64,000 nucleotides of DNA from Metaclostridioides mangenotii (GTDB lineage Bacteria > Bacillota > Clostridia > Peptostreptococcales > Peptostreptococcaceae). The position numbers were made by a program, and so were the translations under genes. A model generated the notes under the pieces. That model was not told the origin of the DNA. It ran no database searches and saw nothing but the letters and a program-made list of their open reading frames with translations. Positions within the stretch are counted from its first letter, which is position 1. Every line of letters starts with the position of its first letter. The stretch covers positions 1 through 64,000 of the forward strand of contig NZ_JAGGJX010000004.1 of NCBI RefSeq assembly GCF_017873185.1, written 5' to 3'. This document shows, in pieces, positions 33,907-43,864 of the stretch.

Positions 33907-35958
33907 TTAGATTTCCACCACACCTTCTGCCTTGATTTGGATATCATTTGGTATCTCATTTAATGACAATACCATTAGATTTGGAAATACTATCTCAGTC
34001 AACTTTCTAAATGGCGCTCTTATTTTGGGAGACACCACTATAGCCGGAATATTATTGTTAAAGTAAACCGTCCTAATAATCTCTTGTATACCTTCGAATA
34101 TTTTGTTAGAGTATTCTGGATCAATTGCAGGATAATTACCATTTATAGATCTCTGTATATTATCAGAAATCATATTTTCTACATCTTTACTCAATGTGGA
34201 TATCACAATAGTATTGTTTTCATCTACTAAATTTGCACAAATACTCCTGTTTAGAGCAATTCTCACGTACTCTGTTAAGACTTCTAAATCTTTTGTACCT
34301 ATAGATTGATCTGCAAGAGTTTCAAGAATAGTTACTCTATCCCTTATACTAACTTTTTCCTTAAGAAGGTTTTGGAGTATTTTTTGTATTTCACCTAGTG
34401 TCATAAGATCCGGGATAAGCTCTTCCACGACAGCACTATAATTTTCTCTAGTGATATCAATTATATTTTTAACCTCTTGCCTTCCCAAAAGTTCATGAGC
34501 ATTAGATTTAATTACATCCATCAAATGAGTAATCAAGATAGTTGCAGAATCTACTATCGTGTAACCCTTTAATTCCGCTTCCTCTAATTTATCTTTATCT
34601 ATCCATAAAGCTTCCAGACCAAAAGTTGGCTCTGTGGTCTTGATTCCATCTATACTAAAACCCTGATTTACAGAATCCATACATAAAACCATGTTGGGTA
34701 TAATTTCATAACTAGAAACTATATTTCCCTTGATTTTGATATTGTACTGGTTGGGATTTAGCTGTAGATTATCTCTTATTCTTATAGGCTGTACGATTAT
34801 TCCCATATCTATTGCACACTGTCTTCTTATTGAAGCTATTCTCTGCAACAAGTCGCCACCGCTAGACTCATCTGCTAGTGCAATAAGTCCATATCCAATT
34901 TCGACTTCTATTACCTCTACGTTTATTAAATCCTTTACATCTTCGGCTTCATTTTTATCAGCTGAAACCATATTTGCATCTTCAACTATATAATCATCAA
35001 GCTCTTCCTCAGAATCTTTAGATAGAAAATATCCCGAAACCATGGCACCTATCCCTAAAGAGAAAAATGCAAATTTAGGAAGTCCCGGCATTAGCCCTAA
35101 GATTATAAGTACAACACCTGTGATAATAATTGCCTTTGGTATAGAAGTTAATTGTTTACCAACTAAAGTACCAAAATTATCATCACTAGCTACTCTAGTA
35201 ACTAAGATACCTGATGATACAGAAATCAACAGCGCTGGTATTTGGCTGACTAAACCATCACCAATAGTAAGTCTAACAAATGTCTGACCTGCCTCTGTTA
35301 AAGTCATGTCCATCATTAAAACTCCAATAATAATACCGCCCACTATATTTATTAGAGTAATTATTATCCCTGCAATTGCATCTCCTTTTACGAATTTAGA
35401 TGCTCCATCCATAGATCCAAAGAAATCTGCTTCTTGTTGCAGTTCTTCCCTTCTTTTTTTAGCCATATCTTCATCTATAGTTCCAGAGTTTAAATCTGCA
35501 TCTATACTCATCTGTTTTCCAGGCATTGCATCCAGTGTAAATCTTGCTGAAACCTCAGATACCCTTCCGGAACCATTGGTTATAACTACAAATTGAACGA
35601 TTATTATAATAAGAAATATAATAATACCTACAACATAATTTCCGCCCACAACAAAGCTCCCAAACGCTTCGATTACATTTCCAGCATACCCCTGACTAAG
35701 TATTAATCTAGTTGAAGACATATTTAGTCCCAATCTAAATAATGTAGTTATCAGTAGCATAGTCGGAAATATTGATAGCTCAAGAATATTTTTTGTGAAC
35801 AAAGTCATAAGTAGTATTAGTATAGATAAACTTATGTTGACAGATAACAATAAGTCTAGTAAAAATGTTGGCAGTGGTATTATTATCATCAGAATAATGC
35901 ACATAACACCTAAAGCTACTATAATGTCTAGTTGGCCTTTAAGGTTTACTTTTTTCAT
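33907..35958 (-). CDS. flhA: Flagellar export apparatus protein FlhA
   Basis: This 683-aa protein has about eight membrane helices in the first 330 residues, including the conserved FHIPEP-type region with RVSEVSARFTLDAMPGKQMSIDADLNSG. A cytoplasmic domain follows (IEVEIGYGLIALADESSGGDLLQRIASIRRQCAIDMGIIVQPIRIRDN), which docks export substrates. The length is normal. It abuts flhF with no gap and follows the fliR-flhB fusion. Confidence 0.95.
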   Translation of the reverse strand: MKKVNLKGQLDIIVALGVMCIILMIIIPLPTFLLDLLLSVNISLSILILLMTLFTKNILELSIFPTMLLITTLFRLGLNMSSTRLILSQGYAGNVIEAFGSFVVGGNYVVGIIIFLIIIIVQFVVITNGSGRVSEVSARFTLDAMPGKQMSIDADLNSGTIDEDMAKKRREELQQEADFFGSMDGASKFVKGDAIAGIIITLINIVGGIIIGVLMMDMTLTEAGQTFVRLTIGDGLVSQIPALLISVSSGILVTRVASDDNFGTLVGKQLTSIPKAIIITGVVLIILGLMPGLPKFAFFSLGIGAMVSGYFLSKDSEEELDDYIVEDANMVSADKNEAEDVKDLINVEVIEVEIGYGLIALADESSGGDLLQRIASIRRQCAIDMGIIVQPIRIRDNLQLNPNQYNIKIKGNIVSSYEIIPNMVLCMDSVNQGFSIDGIKTTEPTFGLEALWIDKDKLEEAELKGYTIVDSATILITHLMDVIKSNAHELLGRQEVKNIIDITRENYSAVVEELIPDLMTLGEIQKILQNLLKEKVSIRDRVTILETLADQSIGTKDLEVLTEYVRIALNRSICANLVDENNTIVISTLSKDVENMISDNIQRSINGNYPAIDPEYSNKIFEGIQEIIRTVYFNNNIPAIVVSPKIRAPFRKLTEIVFPNLMVLSLNEIPNDIQIKAEGVVEI

Positions 35959-36028
35959 TGTTTATCCTACCTTCTTAACGATACATTTATATTACTATCG
36001 ATATTTAGTTTTTTATTTCGATCTCTTT

Positions 36029-37840
36029 TTATTTACGTATTGGTTTATATCTGTTTTTTATTTTGTAGACTGCTACTAATATTTCTGCAACAGCCTGATA
36101 CATTTCTTCAGGCACCTCTTGGTCAATTGCAACATTTTTGTACAAAGTCTGAGCCAGAGGTTTATTCTCCATTATTTCTATGTTGTGCTCTGCTGCTATC
36201 TCTCTTATCTTAAAAGCTAATTTATCAGCGCCTTTTGCTATCACTACAGGAGCTTCATCGACTCCTTTTTCATATTTTATTGCCACCGATATATGTGTAG
36301 GATTGGTTATTATAACCGTCGCTTTAGGCACTGCCTGTATTCTTGTCTGCGATGATATTTCTCTCTGCTTTTGCTTAATCTTAGACTTCAGTTGAGGATC
36401 TCCTTCTGATTGCTTATACTCATCTTTTATTTCTTGCTTAGTCATTCTTATTGATTTTTTATAAGTAAATTTTTGAAATAAAAAATCAGCTAGTGCTATT
36501 ACTGATAAAGCAATGCAAATTTTCGTAAGTATTTCAAATACCAAATTCTCAATTTCATAAATAAGCGTCGGAATATATACGTTGCTTAATTTAATTACTT
36601 CCATGTATTTATTTTTATAAAACGAATACCCAATATATCCTAGTACCGCCACGATAAATAAATTTTTGACCAAAGTCCCTAAATTCTTCATAGAAAAAAT
36701 ATTTTTAAGTCCTTTGATTGGGTCTAATTTTGAAAGTTTTGGTTTCAAACCTTCCGATGTAAATAAGAGCCCTGTTTGAAGTAAATTTCCAGCTACTCCA
36801 AGAACTAAAAAAATTGATGCAATAGGTAAAAATAACTTTAGTATATAGGTTATTCCGTTTATGACAATATTTTGAATTCCACTATAGGTTAGTTCTGTAT
36901 AGTAATTAAATGTAAGAAATTCAGACAATACACCTGTAAATGAATTCACCATAAATTTTGTAAGCGATGGCAATAGAATAGTAAATCCTACTAATGTCAA
37001 AGCAGATGTTACTTCTTTACTCTTAGCTATATTTCCCTTTTTTCTTTCATCCTTCTTTTTCTTATTAGTAGCATCTTCTGTTTTTTCAGACGAGAGCATA
37101 AATACCATTGCTCCTGCTTGAAATGTCCCATCGTACATATTCGGTATCTCTTTAAATAAACTGATTATCTCATTGATAATAAGTGGGAGTACCATCATCA
37201 GTAATGTCATACCTACTAACAATTTTAAAGGCATCCCGATCAACATTACATTTAATTGAGGTACACTTCTAGATATAAGTCCCAGTATAAAATCAGCCAG
37301 AATCAAGCAAATTATAATCGGTATAGCTATTTTAAAACCGATTGAGAAACACTGTACAAATATATCAACGATGTATTGAGTGTTGTATATCAAAAGTCCG
37401 CTTCCAATCTGAATGACTTCGAAACTATACTTTATTCCACTTATCAATATCTGAAATCCATCTATGCTGAAAAACAACATAATTGCTAGCCAATTCATTA
37501 TATTTTCCGTAAGGGTAGTCTGAGAATTCGATCCTGGATCGAATATACTCAGCATTGATAGACCCATCTGGAAATCAATCAAGCTACCTGCAAATCTGAT
37601 ACTATAAAAACATATATTTGTAATGTATCCTAATATAAGTCCGGTCAATGTTTCGGATACACCACATAAAATAATCTCTACTGTACTGTCTGTATGTTCT
37701 AATAATTGAACATCCATATTAAATGCTAAAAGTACAGATATCATAATAGAAAAAATCACCTTAAAAGCATTTGGAGTACCTTTTGGAAATAGCATTGTAA
37801 GAGAGGCAAAAAATGCTAACACTCTAATAAATACATACAT
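36029..37840 (-). CDS. Fused flagellar export protein FliR-FlhB
   Basis: This 603-aa protein joins FliR (residues 1 to about 248, FAGSLIDFQMGLSMLSIFDPGSNSQTT) to FlhB (from about 250, EDATNKKKKDERKKGNIAKSKEVTSAL). The FlhB part keeps the autocleavage motif NPTH near residue 513 (VIITNPTHISVAIKY), which switches export from hook to filament substrates. The fusion is known in clostridia including C. difficile. It lies between fliQ and flhA. Confidence 0.93.
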   Translation of the reverse strand: MYVFIRVLAFFASLTMLFPKGTPNAFKVIFSIMISVLLAFNMDVQLLEHTDSTVEIILCGVSETLTGLILGYITNICFYSIRFAGSLIDFQMGLSMLSIFDPGSNSQTTLTENIMNWLAIMLFFSIDGFQILISGIKYSFEVIQIGSGLLIYNTQYIVDIFVQCFSIGFKIAIPIIICLILADFILGLISRSVPQLNVMLIGMPLKLLVGMTLLMMVLPLIINEIISLFKEIPNMYDGTFQAGAMVFMLSSEKTEDATNKKKKDERKKGNIAKSKEVTSALTLVGFTILLPSLTKFMVNSFTGVLSEFLTFNYYTELTYSGIQNIVINGITYILKLFLPIASIFLVLGVAGNLLQTGLLFTSEGLKPKLSKLDPIKGLKNIFSMKNLGTLVKNLFIVAVLGYIGYSFYKNKYMEVIKLSNVYIPTLIYEIENLVFEILTKICIALSVIALADFLFQKFTYKKSIRMTKQEIKDEYKQSEGDPQLKSKIKQKQREISSQTRIQAVPKATVIITNPTHISVAIKYEKGVDEAPVVIAKGADKLAFKIREIAAEHNIEIMENKPLAQTLYKNVAIDQEVPEEMYQAVAEILVAVYKIKNRYKPIRK

Positions 37841-37849
37841 TTAGTCCTC

Positions 37850-38119
37850 CTACTTTGTTATGAGCTTTATCATGTCAAATATCTCTACTGTAAAAGTTGA
37901 TAGCGTTCTCAACATCCACCCGCCTAATACCGCTATAATAAGCAGTATTCCAATCAACTTTGGAACAAATGTAAGCGTCTGTTCCTGTATCTGTGTTGTA
38001 GCCTGAAATATACTTATAGCCAGACCTATTACAAGCGATACAATAAGGACTGGCGATGCTATCATAATAGCTGTGAATAGAGATTTTTTTACAATACTCA
38101 TTATAATTAATTCACTCAT
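37850..38119 (-). CDS. fliQ: Flagellar export protein FliQ
   Basis: This 89-aa protein has two membrane helices (FTAIMIASPVLIVSLVIGLAISIFQ and LIGILLIIAVLGGWMLRTL) and the family motif TQIQEQTLTFVPK. It forms part of the export gate with FliP and FliR. The length is typical. It ends 9 bases before the fliR-flhB start and follows fliP by 15 bases. Confidence 0.93.
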   Translation of the reverse strand: MSELIIMSIVKKSLFTAIMIASPVLIVSLVIGLAISIFQATTQIQEQTLTFVPKLIGILLIIAVLGGWMLRTLSTFTVEIFDMIKLITK

Positions 38120-38134
38120 AAATTTTCTCCTACC

Positions 38135-38797
38135 TTAAAATCCCATAATCAACGATTTTATAACTAAATTCCATCCATCAACCATGACAAATAGTAGTAG
38201 TTTAAATGGTAAAGAAACCATTGCTGGTGGAAGCATAAACATCCCCATAGACATTAATATACTTGCTACTACAAGGTCGATTATTAAAAATGGAATATAC
38301 ATTAGAAAACCTATCTGAAACGCTGTCTTTAGTTCGCTCGTAACAAATGCTGGCAAAACAACACTTAGAGGAATATTGTCCCTTGTAAGTTTTTTATCCT
38401 TTAAATCTGCTTGCTCTACAAAAAGATCCAGATCCTTTTGTCTAGTTTGTTTTAACATAAACTTTCTAATCGGTATCTCTGCTCTATTTAACGCAACTTC
38501 CAAAGTAATTTCCTTTTTTTCATAAGGTTGTATAGCATTTTTATTAATGTCATCAGTCACGGGTCTCATTATAAAGATCGTCAACACTATTGCTAATCCT
38601 GCCAACACCTGACTCGGTATTGCCTGTGATGCTCCTAAAGCTGATTTTAAAAATGACAAACTAATTACCAATCTGACAAAGCATGTCATCATAAACATAA
38701 GAGATGGCAAAAACATCAAAATTGTCATAAAAATAAATAGCTGCATTTCCGGCGTATACTGCGCCTTACCTGCAATTAAACTAGATAGTAATTCCAT
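38135..38797 (-). CDS. fliP: Flagellar export protein FliP
   Basis: This 220-aa gate protein shows the FliP signatures FLPSLMFMMTCFVRLVISLSFLKSALGASQAIPSQVLAGLAIVLT and FQIGFLMYIPFLIIDLVVASILMSMGMFMLPPAMVSLPFKLLLFVMVDGWNLV. The N-terminal signal-peptide-like part of longer FliP proteins is short or missing. It follows fliO by 4 bases. Confidence 0.94.
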   Translation of the reverse strand: MELLSSLIAGKAQYTPEMQLFIFMTILMFLPSLMFMMTCFVRLVISLSFLKSALGASQAIPSQVLAGLAIVLTIFIMRPVTDDINKNAIQPYEKKEITLEVALNRAEIPIRKFMLKQTRQKDLDLFVEQADLKDKKLTRDNIPLSVVLPAFVTSELKTAFQIGFLMYIPFLIIDLVVASILMSMGMFMLPPAMVSLPFKLLLFVMVDGWNLVIKSLIMGF

Positions 38798-38801
38798 CTT
38801 T

Positions 38802-39170
38802 TTAGTCTTCCTTTTTTACGATTTTTTCTATATATTTCCCAAATTCGTTTTTTAATTTAAAGTTATTAAAGTTTATATCAGAGCTTTCTTTAAGATTTTG
38901 ATCAAGCTTCAAAATCTCCTCTTCAGTTAAATCTTTTAACTTTTCTACACCCGATGGAGTGGATGATACAATACATCCACTCTCTCCAATTTTTAATACA
39001 ATGATACTGTTATTCTTACTGATATTTAAAACTTCTAGAACTCTTACATATTTATTCTTATAACTACCGACCAATGTTTTTTGGCTCATTTTAAGGGATA
39101 TAACAATCAAAAAAATTACTATCGGAATAAATACCAGTATTTTAACCACATAAAGAAACATACTAATCAC
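38802..39170 (-). CDS. fliO: Flagellar biosynthesis protein FliO/FliZ
   Basis: This 122-aa protein has an N-terminal membrane helix (VKILVFIPIVIFLIVISLKM) and a small soluble domain (VRVLEVLNISKNNSIIVLKIGESGCIVSSTPSGVEKLKDL), as in FliO (called FliZ in clostridia and bacilli). FliO assists assembly of the FliP ring. Its place between fliL and fliP supports the call. Confidence 0.8.
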   Translation of the reverse strand: MISMFLYVVKILVFIPIVIFLIVISLKMSQKTLVGSYKNKYVRVLEVLNISKNNSIIVLKIGESGCIVSSTPSGVEKLKDLTEEEILKLDQNLKESSDINFNNFKLKNEFGKYIEKIVKKED

Positions 39171-39173
39171 CCT

Positions 39174-39587
39174 TTATTGAACTACTAAGTTTGTAAAATA
39201 TACTTCACTAACTGTACTTGATCCTAACCTTTCGTTCAGTTTTTGTATTAATTGTTCCTTCAAATTATCTAAATTATCCGAAGAAAAATCTTCGGCTTTT
39301 TTAGACATCAAAAAATTAATTATTACATCTCTTACTAGAGGTAATTTTTCTTCAAACTTTTTATCATTAGAATAGTATTCTACACTCATAGTTGACTTTA
39401 AGTATCTCGCTGAATCCTCATCAGATAACTTAACTAATATTTCATCTTTTAAATCTAAAATTGTTGTAGTAGAATTTTCTTTTGTCGTATTGGATATGTT
39501 TTGCCCAAACATAGCATATCCTGCTCCAAGTCCAAGTCCTGCTACAATTAATAGCATTATTATAAGAAATCCTTTTTTACCTTTCAC
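39174..39587 (-). CDS. fliL: Flagellar basal-body-associated protein FliL
   Basis: This 137-aa protein has an N-terminal membrane helix (GFLIIMLLIVAGLGLGAGYAMFG). The extracytoplasmic domain ends in SEDFSSDNLDNLKEQLIQKLNERLGSSTVSEVYFTNLVVQ, the FliL C-terminal pattern. FliL surrounds stators and aids motor output. Its start overlaps the motB end by 11 bases. Confidence 0.88.
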   Translation of the reverse strand: MKGKKGFLIIMLLIVAGLGLGAGYAMFGQNISNTTKENSTTTILDLKDEILVKLSDEDSARYLKSTMSVEYYSNDKKFEEKLPLVRDVIINFLMSKKAEDFSSDNLDNLKEQLIQKLNERLGSSTVSEVYFTNLVVQ

Positions 39588-40290
39588 TTTTACCCTCCTG
39601 AAGTGTAGTTATAAGAATATTAACCCTTCTATTTTCAGATCTATGATCACTTGTATCATTTGCATGTATTGGCTTATATTCACCGTATCCTGTAGCAGAA
39701 AAAAGATTTGGACTCATTCCCCTCTCCTCTACAAAATACCTAACCACACTTACTGCTCTATTAGACGATAACTCCCAATTGGTTTCGCTTGTCCTAGATC
39801 CAACTGGCACATTATCTGTATGTCCTTCTATTACTATCTGGTTCTTCATATCTTTTATCATCTCGTGAACTTCTTTTAGCATCTCTTTACTGTCACTTCT
39901 CAAATTGGTTTTTCCTGAGTCGAATAATATTGAATCTTCCATTTCCAATAATATTCCCCTCTCGTCATTTTTCAACTTAATGCTTCCATCAAGTTCCTTT
40001 TCATTTATTTCTTTCTGCAATTGTTCCTGCACTTGTGCCTTTTGTGATTCATTTGTAATAAATCCTTCTAAAGCCTCTTTATCACCTAAATTTGAACTTC
40101 CATTCAATACACCCTGACCTTGAAATTGCCCTTTTAGAGCGTTATTGACATCATTGAATTTTTCATTATCTACACTCGCCATAGAATAAAGCAATACAAA
40201 GAAAGTAAGTAATAACGTTACGGTATCAGCATAAGTCGGCAACCACGCATCTAGATTTACTGATGTCTTTTTTTTATTTCTACGAGACAT
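39577..40290 (-). CDS. motB: Motor stator protein MotB
   Basis: This 237-aa protein has one membrane helix with the ion-binding aspartate D22 (LPTYADTVTLLLTFFVLLYS). A plug or linker follows, and then an OmpA-like peptidoglycan-binding domain (IVIEGHTDNVPVGSRTSETNWELSSNRAVSVVRYF, SATGYGEYKPIHANDTSDHRSENRRVNI). It anchors the stator to the wall. Whether it uses protons or sodium cannot be told here. It overlaps motA by 11 bases. Confidence 0.93.
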   Translation of the reverse strand: MSRRNKKKTSVNLDAWLPTYADTVTLLLTFFVLLYSMASVDNEKFNDVNNALKGQFQGQGVLNGSSNLGDKEALEGFITNESQKAQVQEQLQKEINEKELDGSIKLKNDERGILLEMEDSILFDSGKTNLRSDSKEMLKEVHEMIKDMKNQIVIEGHTDNVPVGSRTSETNWELSSNRAVSVVRYFVEERGMSPNLFSATGYGEYKPIHANDTSDHRSENRRVNILITTLQEGKSER

Positions 40291-41116
40291 TTCCAGTTGC
40301 TCCTTCTACGAATGAATTAGACCCAGAAGATTTAAGTTCTCTAAAGTACTCAACCTTTTCATCATTTGAAAGGTATGAAAGTAATTTTCCTTCTAAAATT
40401 CTGCTGCTATCCCCTAGCTGGATGCTAATTATCCCGTCCGTTATCATTTCCATTGTATTTACTTCAGTTGCTAATTTCGCTTCAATGTTATATCCAATTG
40501 GATTTAGTACAATACTAGACATAAAACTTCCATAAAATGTAGTTATTAACGCCTTACCCATACCAGCAGCAATCATGTCTGGTGAAGTCAGATCTGATAA
40601 CATCTGTATTAGACCCACTAGAGTTCCCATCATTCCAAATGCAGGTGCATATGAACCCCAAATTTTAAACATTTCTGAATACTTACCAGTACTTGATTCA
40701 TATTCAGCGATTTCATTTTCTAGGATTTCCTTTACTACTTCTTGTTCTACTCCATCTATCGAAAGTTCTAATCCTTTTCTCAAAAAAGAATTATCTATAC
40801 TTTGTAAGTCATCATCTAGTGCCAATAAGCCATCTCTTCTAGCTTTTCTAGATAGCATCTTAAACTGGTTCAACAATTCAACCTTTGAAGAATCTCCATT
40901 TGTAAAAGAGTACTTTAAGGCTTTTGGAATTAATTTAACATCCTCTATAGGATAAGTTATAACTATAGCTCCTAAAGACCCTATTACAGTTATTAAGATG
41001 GACGGGAAGTCGTAGAATATTTTTATGCTACTTCCACCAGATATACAAGCCCACAGTATTAATCCTATGGATACAATAAGACCTAATGGAGTTAAAATAT
41101 CGCTTTTTCTCCTCAT
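40280..41116 (-). CDS. motA: Motor stator protein MotA
   Basis: This 278-aa protein has four membrane helices, a cytoplasmic loop after helix 2 and the conserved stretch FKIWGSYAPAFGMMGTLVGLIQML. Later parts include GKALITTFYGSFMSSIVLNPIGYNIEAK. With MotB it conducts ions that turn the motor. It is the first gene of a coupled motA-motB-fliL set and lies 27 bases after flgE. No flbD is found in that gap, where some clostridia have one. Confidence 0.92.
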   Translation of the reverse strand: MRRKSDILTPLGLIVSIGLILWACISGGSSIKIFYDFPSILITVIGSLGAIVITYPIEDVKLIPKALKYSFTNGDSSKVELLNQFKMLSRKARRDGLLALDDDLQSIDNSFLRKGLELSIDGVEQEVVKEILENEIAEYESSTGKYSEMFKIWGSYAPAFGMMGTLVGLIQMLSDLTSPDMIAAGMGKALITTFYGSFMSSIVLNPIGYNIEAKLATEVNTMEMITDGIISIQLGDSSRILEGKLLSYLSNDEKVEYFRELKSSGSNSFVEGATGNVS

Positions 41117-41143
41117 TTTCTCCCTCTCCTAATCAAAAGTAAA

Positions 41144-42046
41144 TTATCTCTTTAAGTTTATAATGTCTTGTAGTATTTCATCTGATGTTGTTATAATTTT
41201 ACTACTAGCCTGAAATGCTCTACTAGAAACAATCATCTCTGTAAATTCCTCTGCGAGATCTACATTAGACATCTCTATAGATCCCTGTTTTATTACACCA
41301 CTTGCTCCTTCAATTTGAGGGTCACCAGAGTTTGCAGAAGGAGAAAATAAGTTTCCACCTTGAGCATCTAATCCTGCTGGATTTTTAAAAGCATATATTT
41401 GAACCTGTTGTGTTCTCATATTAGTAGCAACTGTTCCAACAGATCCTGATGGTGTATCAGGTGGTATATCGTATACTTTGTCAGTTGTCTGGCCATCAGC
41501 CAATGAGTATGTAATAACGCCATCTTTGGATATTGTGTACGATACTACATCTTGTATTGTGCCATCTTTAGGACTAACACTTTGAAGTGGAATTTCTATT
41601 ATTCCATCTGCAGCGGCGCCCCCTTCTGGAGTTATCTTTCCTTGTAATATAAACCCTGAAGAGTTTACAAGTCTTCCTTGTTCATCTTCACCGAAAGATC
41701 CATCTCTCGTATATAGAACTTGTCCGTTTCTTACCACCGGAAAATACCCTTCCCCATCTATAGCTAGATCTGAAGTAATACCTGTAGGTTGAAGTCCACC
41801 TTGCAACATATTTTTTACTATAGAAGAAACTTGAGTACCAATACCTACTTGACCTAAGTTTGTACCTCCCATAGCTGCTGTTGGTGCACTTGAATATATC
41901 ATAGTTTGATAAAATGAATCCGTAGTTCTAGCTGTTGATTTTTTAAATGCTACTGTACTAACATTAGCAACATTGTTACCAACAACATCTAATTTAGTTT
42001 GATTCGCTTTTATCCCGCTTATTCCCGAATACATTGCTTTTATCAT
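41144..42046 (-). CDS. flgE: Flagellar hook protein FlgE, short
   Basis: This 300-aa protein has the N-terminal rod/hook motif MYSGISGIKANQTKLDVVGNNVANVSTVAFKKS. The C-terminal end is SNVDLAEEFTEMIVSSRAFQASSKIITTSDEILQDIINLKR. It is shorter than many FlgE proteins (about 400), so the outer hook domain is small. It is cotranscribed after flgD (3-base gap). Confidence 0.9.
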   Translation of the reverse strand: MIKAMYSGISGIKANQTKLDVVGNNVANVSTVAFKKSTARTTDSFYQTMIYSSAPTAAMGGTNLGQVGIGTQVSSIVKNMLQGGLQPTGITSDLAIDGEGYFPVVRNGQVLYTRDGSFGEDEQGRLVNSSGFILQGKITPEGGAAADGIIEIPLQSVSPKDGTIQDVVSYTISKDGVITYSLADGQTTDKVYDIPPDTPSGSVGTVATNMRTQQVQIYAFKNPAGLDAQGGNLFSPSANSGDPQIEGASGVIKQGSIEMSNVDLAEEFTEMIVSSRAFQASSKIITTSDEILQDIINLKR

Positions 42047-42049
42047 AGT

Positions 42050-42565
42050 TTATACGCCCTCCGAATTGTTTTTACCGCTTATTTTCAACAAATCTTCATA
42101 TTTAAAAGACTTAATCTCTCCAGTATCATTTAACTTTACATCTAAGTAAATAATCCCATCTTTGATATATGCCGATTGTACTTCTCCTACATAATTCTCA
42201 TTCTCCGAACCTTCTACTCCCGAATTCTCATTTGAAATCTCTACTTCTTTTCCTATAAGAGATGTCGCCATTCCAAGAGCAGAGTTTATTAGGTTTGCAT
42301 TTCCAAAAGCCAACAATATCTCCATATTTGTATTCATATTCATCATTTGCTCTAATCCAGAAAATTCCGCCAACTGTGATACATATTGAGATGGATCTTG
42401 TGGGTTTAATGGATCTTGATTAGCCATTTGAGCTACAAGTATCTTCATAAACATTTCTTTATCTACTGCACCACTAGATCTTTGCTCCGTGTTACTTCTA
42501 CTTTCAACTGATTTATTCTTAGCAATATCTAAATAATTCGTATTAAATGAACTTAAATTATCCAT
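42050..42565 (-). CDS. flgD: Hook-capping protein FlgD
   Basis: This 171-aa protein has the FlgD N-terminal signature KEMFMKILVAQMANQDPLNPQDPSQYVSQLAEFSGLEQMMNMN. A short C-terminal beta-rich part follows (VGEVQSAYIKDGIIYLDVKLNDTGEIKSFKYEDLLKI). It caps the growing hook and is then replaced. It lies between fliK and flgE. Confidence 0.9.
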   Translation of the reverse strand: MDNLSSFNTNYLDIAKNKSVESRSNTEQRSSGAVDKEMFMKILVAQMANQDPLNPQDPSQYVSQLAEFSGLEQMMNMNTNMEILLAFGNANLINSALGMATSLIGKEVEISNENSGVEGSENENYVGEVQSAYIKDGIIYLDVKLNDTGEIKSFKYEDLLKISGKNNSEGV

Positions 42566-42581
42566 AAATAACCTCCTACAT

Positions 42582-43844
42582 CTAAGCTAATATATCTAAC
42601 CTATCGTCAGTATTTTCATTGATTTTATCAATTTTATTTTCCGTGTTTATATTTTCTTTATCCTCGCCACTAAAAGATTTCTTGTTTTCTCTATAGCTGT
42701 GTTGATCAAAATCTTGCTTGGATAAATCAAACTGCTGAGCTCCTTGATCAGAGACATTAACCGTTATTTCTTTTAGATTTATATTGAGAGATTCTAGATG
42801 CTGTTTCAAATCCAATGTATTTTTATTAACTAAATCATATACATTTTTATTTGCAACAGTAATTATTCCGAACATCTCACCATCTTGTTTTGACAACTTT
42901 ATATTCATCTCTCCAAGTTCATCTGGTTTTAATCTAATTGTCATCTGCTCTAATCCATTAGATTTTATGTACTTGACAATTTTGACTATATCTTGTTCAA
43001 TGTTTGCTCTTGTGATGTACGATGGCAGTTTATCAGTACCTATATCTCCGAGCTTAAACTCCTTGTTCTGCGCTAAATTCACATCGTGACTTGGCTCAAC
43101 GACCGAACTGAATTCACTAGATATATTATTCTTGTAATTTTTTAAATCGGCTATCTTTTCTAAAACAACGAGACTTTCATTTTTGGATAATTTATCATCT
43201 ATTTCGCTTACATTATTCATACTTTTCAAATCATATAGATCGGAGTATTGATCTCCTTCTACAGATAAATCTTCCTGTGAACTGTAATCAAAATCTTTAT
43301 GCTCAATTATTTTTGAAATTTTATTTTTAATTATGTCTAAATTTTTCTCCAAAATCTCTTTTACATCAAGGGGTTCCGTCTCTTCCAGCATCAGAGCTAT
43401 CAACTTATCAAGCTTAGTAATTCCTTCATCATCAGAGCTTAATTTTCCTAAATCTGCAGCTGTAATTGCTGATTTGAGATCATTCATCATTTTATTTAAT
43501 TCTTCTCGACCAGCTAATTGATCTATTAAATTGACACTGCAATCAAGTTTTCCTAGTTTATCAGTCTCACCAAGACCAATTGTTACTTCAGCCAACTCTG
43601 TAGTTTGATTTAATATGCTCTCTAAAAAAGCATATAAAAGAGAAGAATCTTCCTCACTGATTTTATTGCTATCTAATTCTTCTCGATCCTTGTTTTTTTC
43701 CGTTTTTTTATTGACACTACCTAGTTTATCGGTAAACTTATTTTTATTTGTTTCCGAGATTTTTTTAGAAGTTGAAAATGTATCGCGTACTTCATTTTTT
43801 TTTTCACTGAAGGCAATAGACTCAGAATTAAAATCTAGTTTCAT
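42582..43844 (-). CDS. fliK: Hook-length control protein FliK
   Basis: This 420-aa protein has a long, charged, low-complexity N-terminal part (the ruler region). A C-terminal Flg_hook domain follows (residues about 300-365): MTIRLKPDELGEMNIKLSKQDGEMFGIITVANKNVYDLVNKNTLDLKQHLESLNINLKEI. That domain signals FlhB to switch substrates. The tail is Gln/Asn-rich. It lies between fliJ and flgD. Confidence 0.85.
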   Translation of the reverse strand: MKLDFNSESIAFSEKKNEVRDTFSTSKKISETNKNKFTDKLGSVNKKTEKNKDREELDSNKISEEDSSLLYAFLESILNQTTELAEVTIGLGETDKLGKLDCSVNLIDQLAGREELNKMMNDLKSAITAADLGKLSSDDEGITKLDKLIALMLEETEPLDVKEILEKNLDIIKNKISKIIEHKDFDYSSQEDLSVEGDQYSDLYDLKSMNNVSEIDDKLSKNESLVVLEKIADLKNYKNNISSEFSSVVEPSHDVNLAQNKEFKLGDIGTDKLPSYITRANIEQDIVKIVKYIKSNGLEQMTIRLKPDELGEMNIKLSKQDGEMFGIITVANKNVYDLVNKNTLDLKQHLESLNINLKEITVNVSDQGAQQFDLSKQDFDQHSYRENKKSFSGEDKENINTENKIDKINENTDDRLDILA

Positions 43845-43864
43845 ACAACACCTCTTACGCTTTT

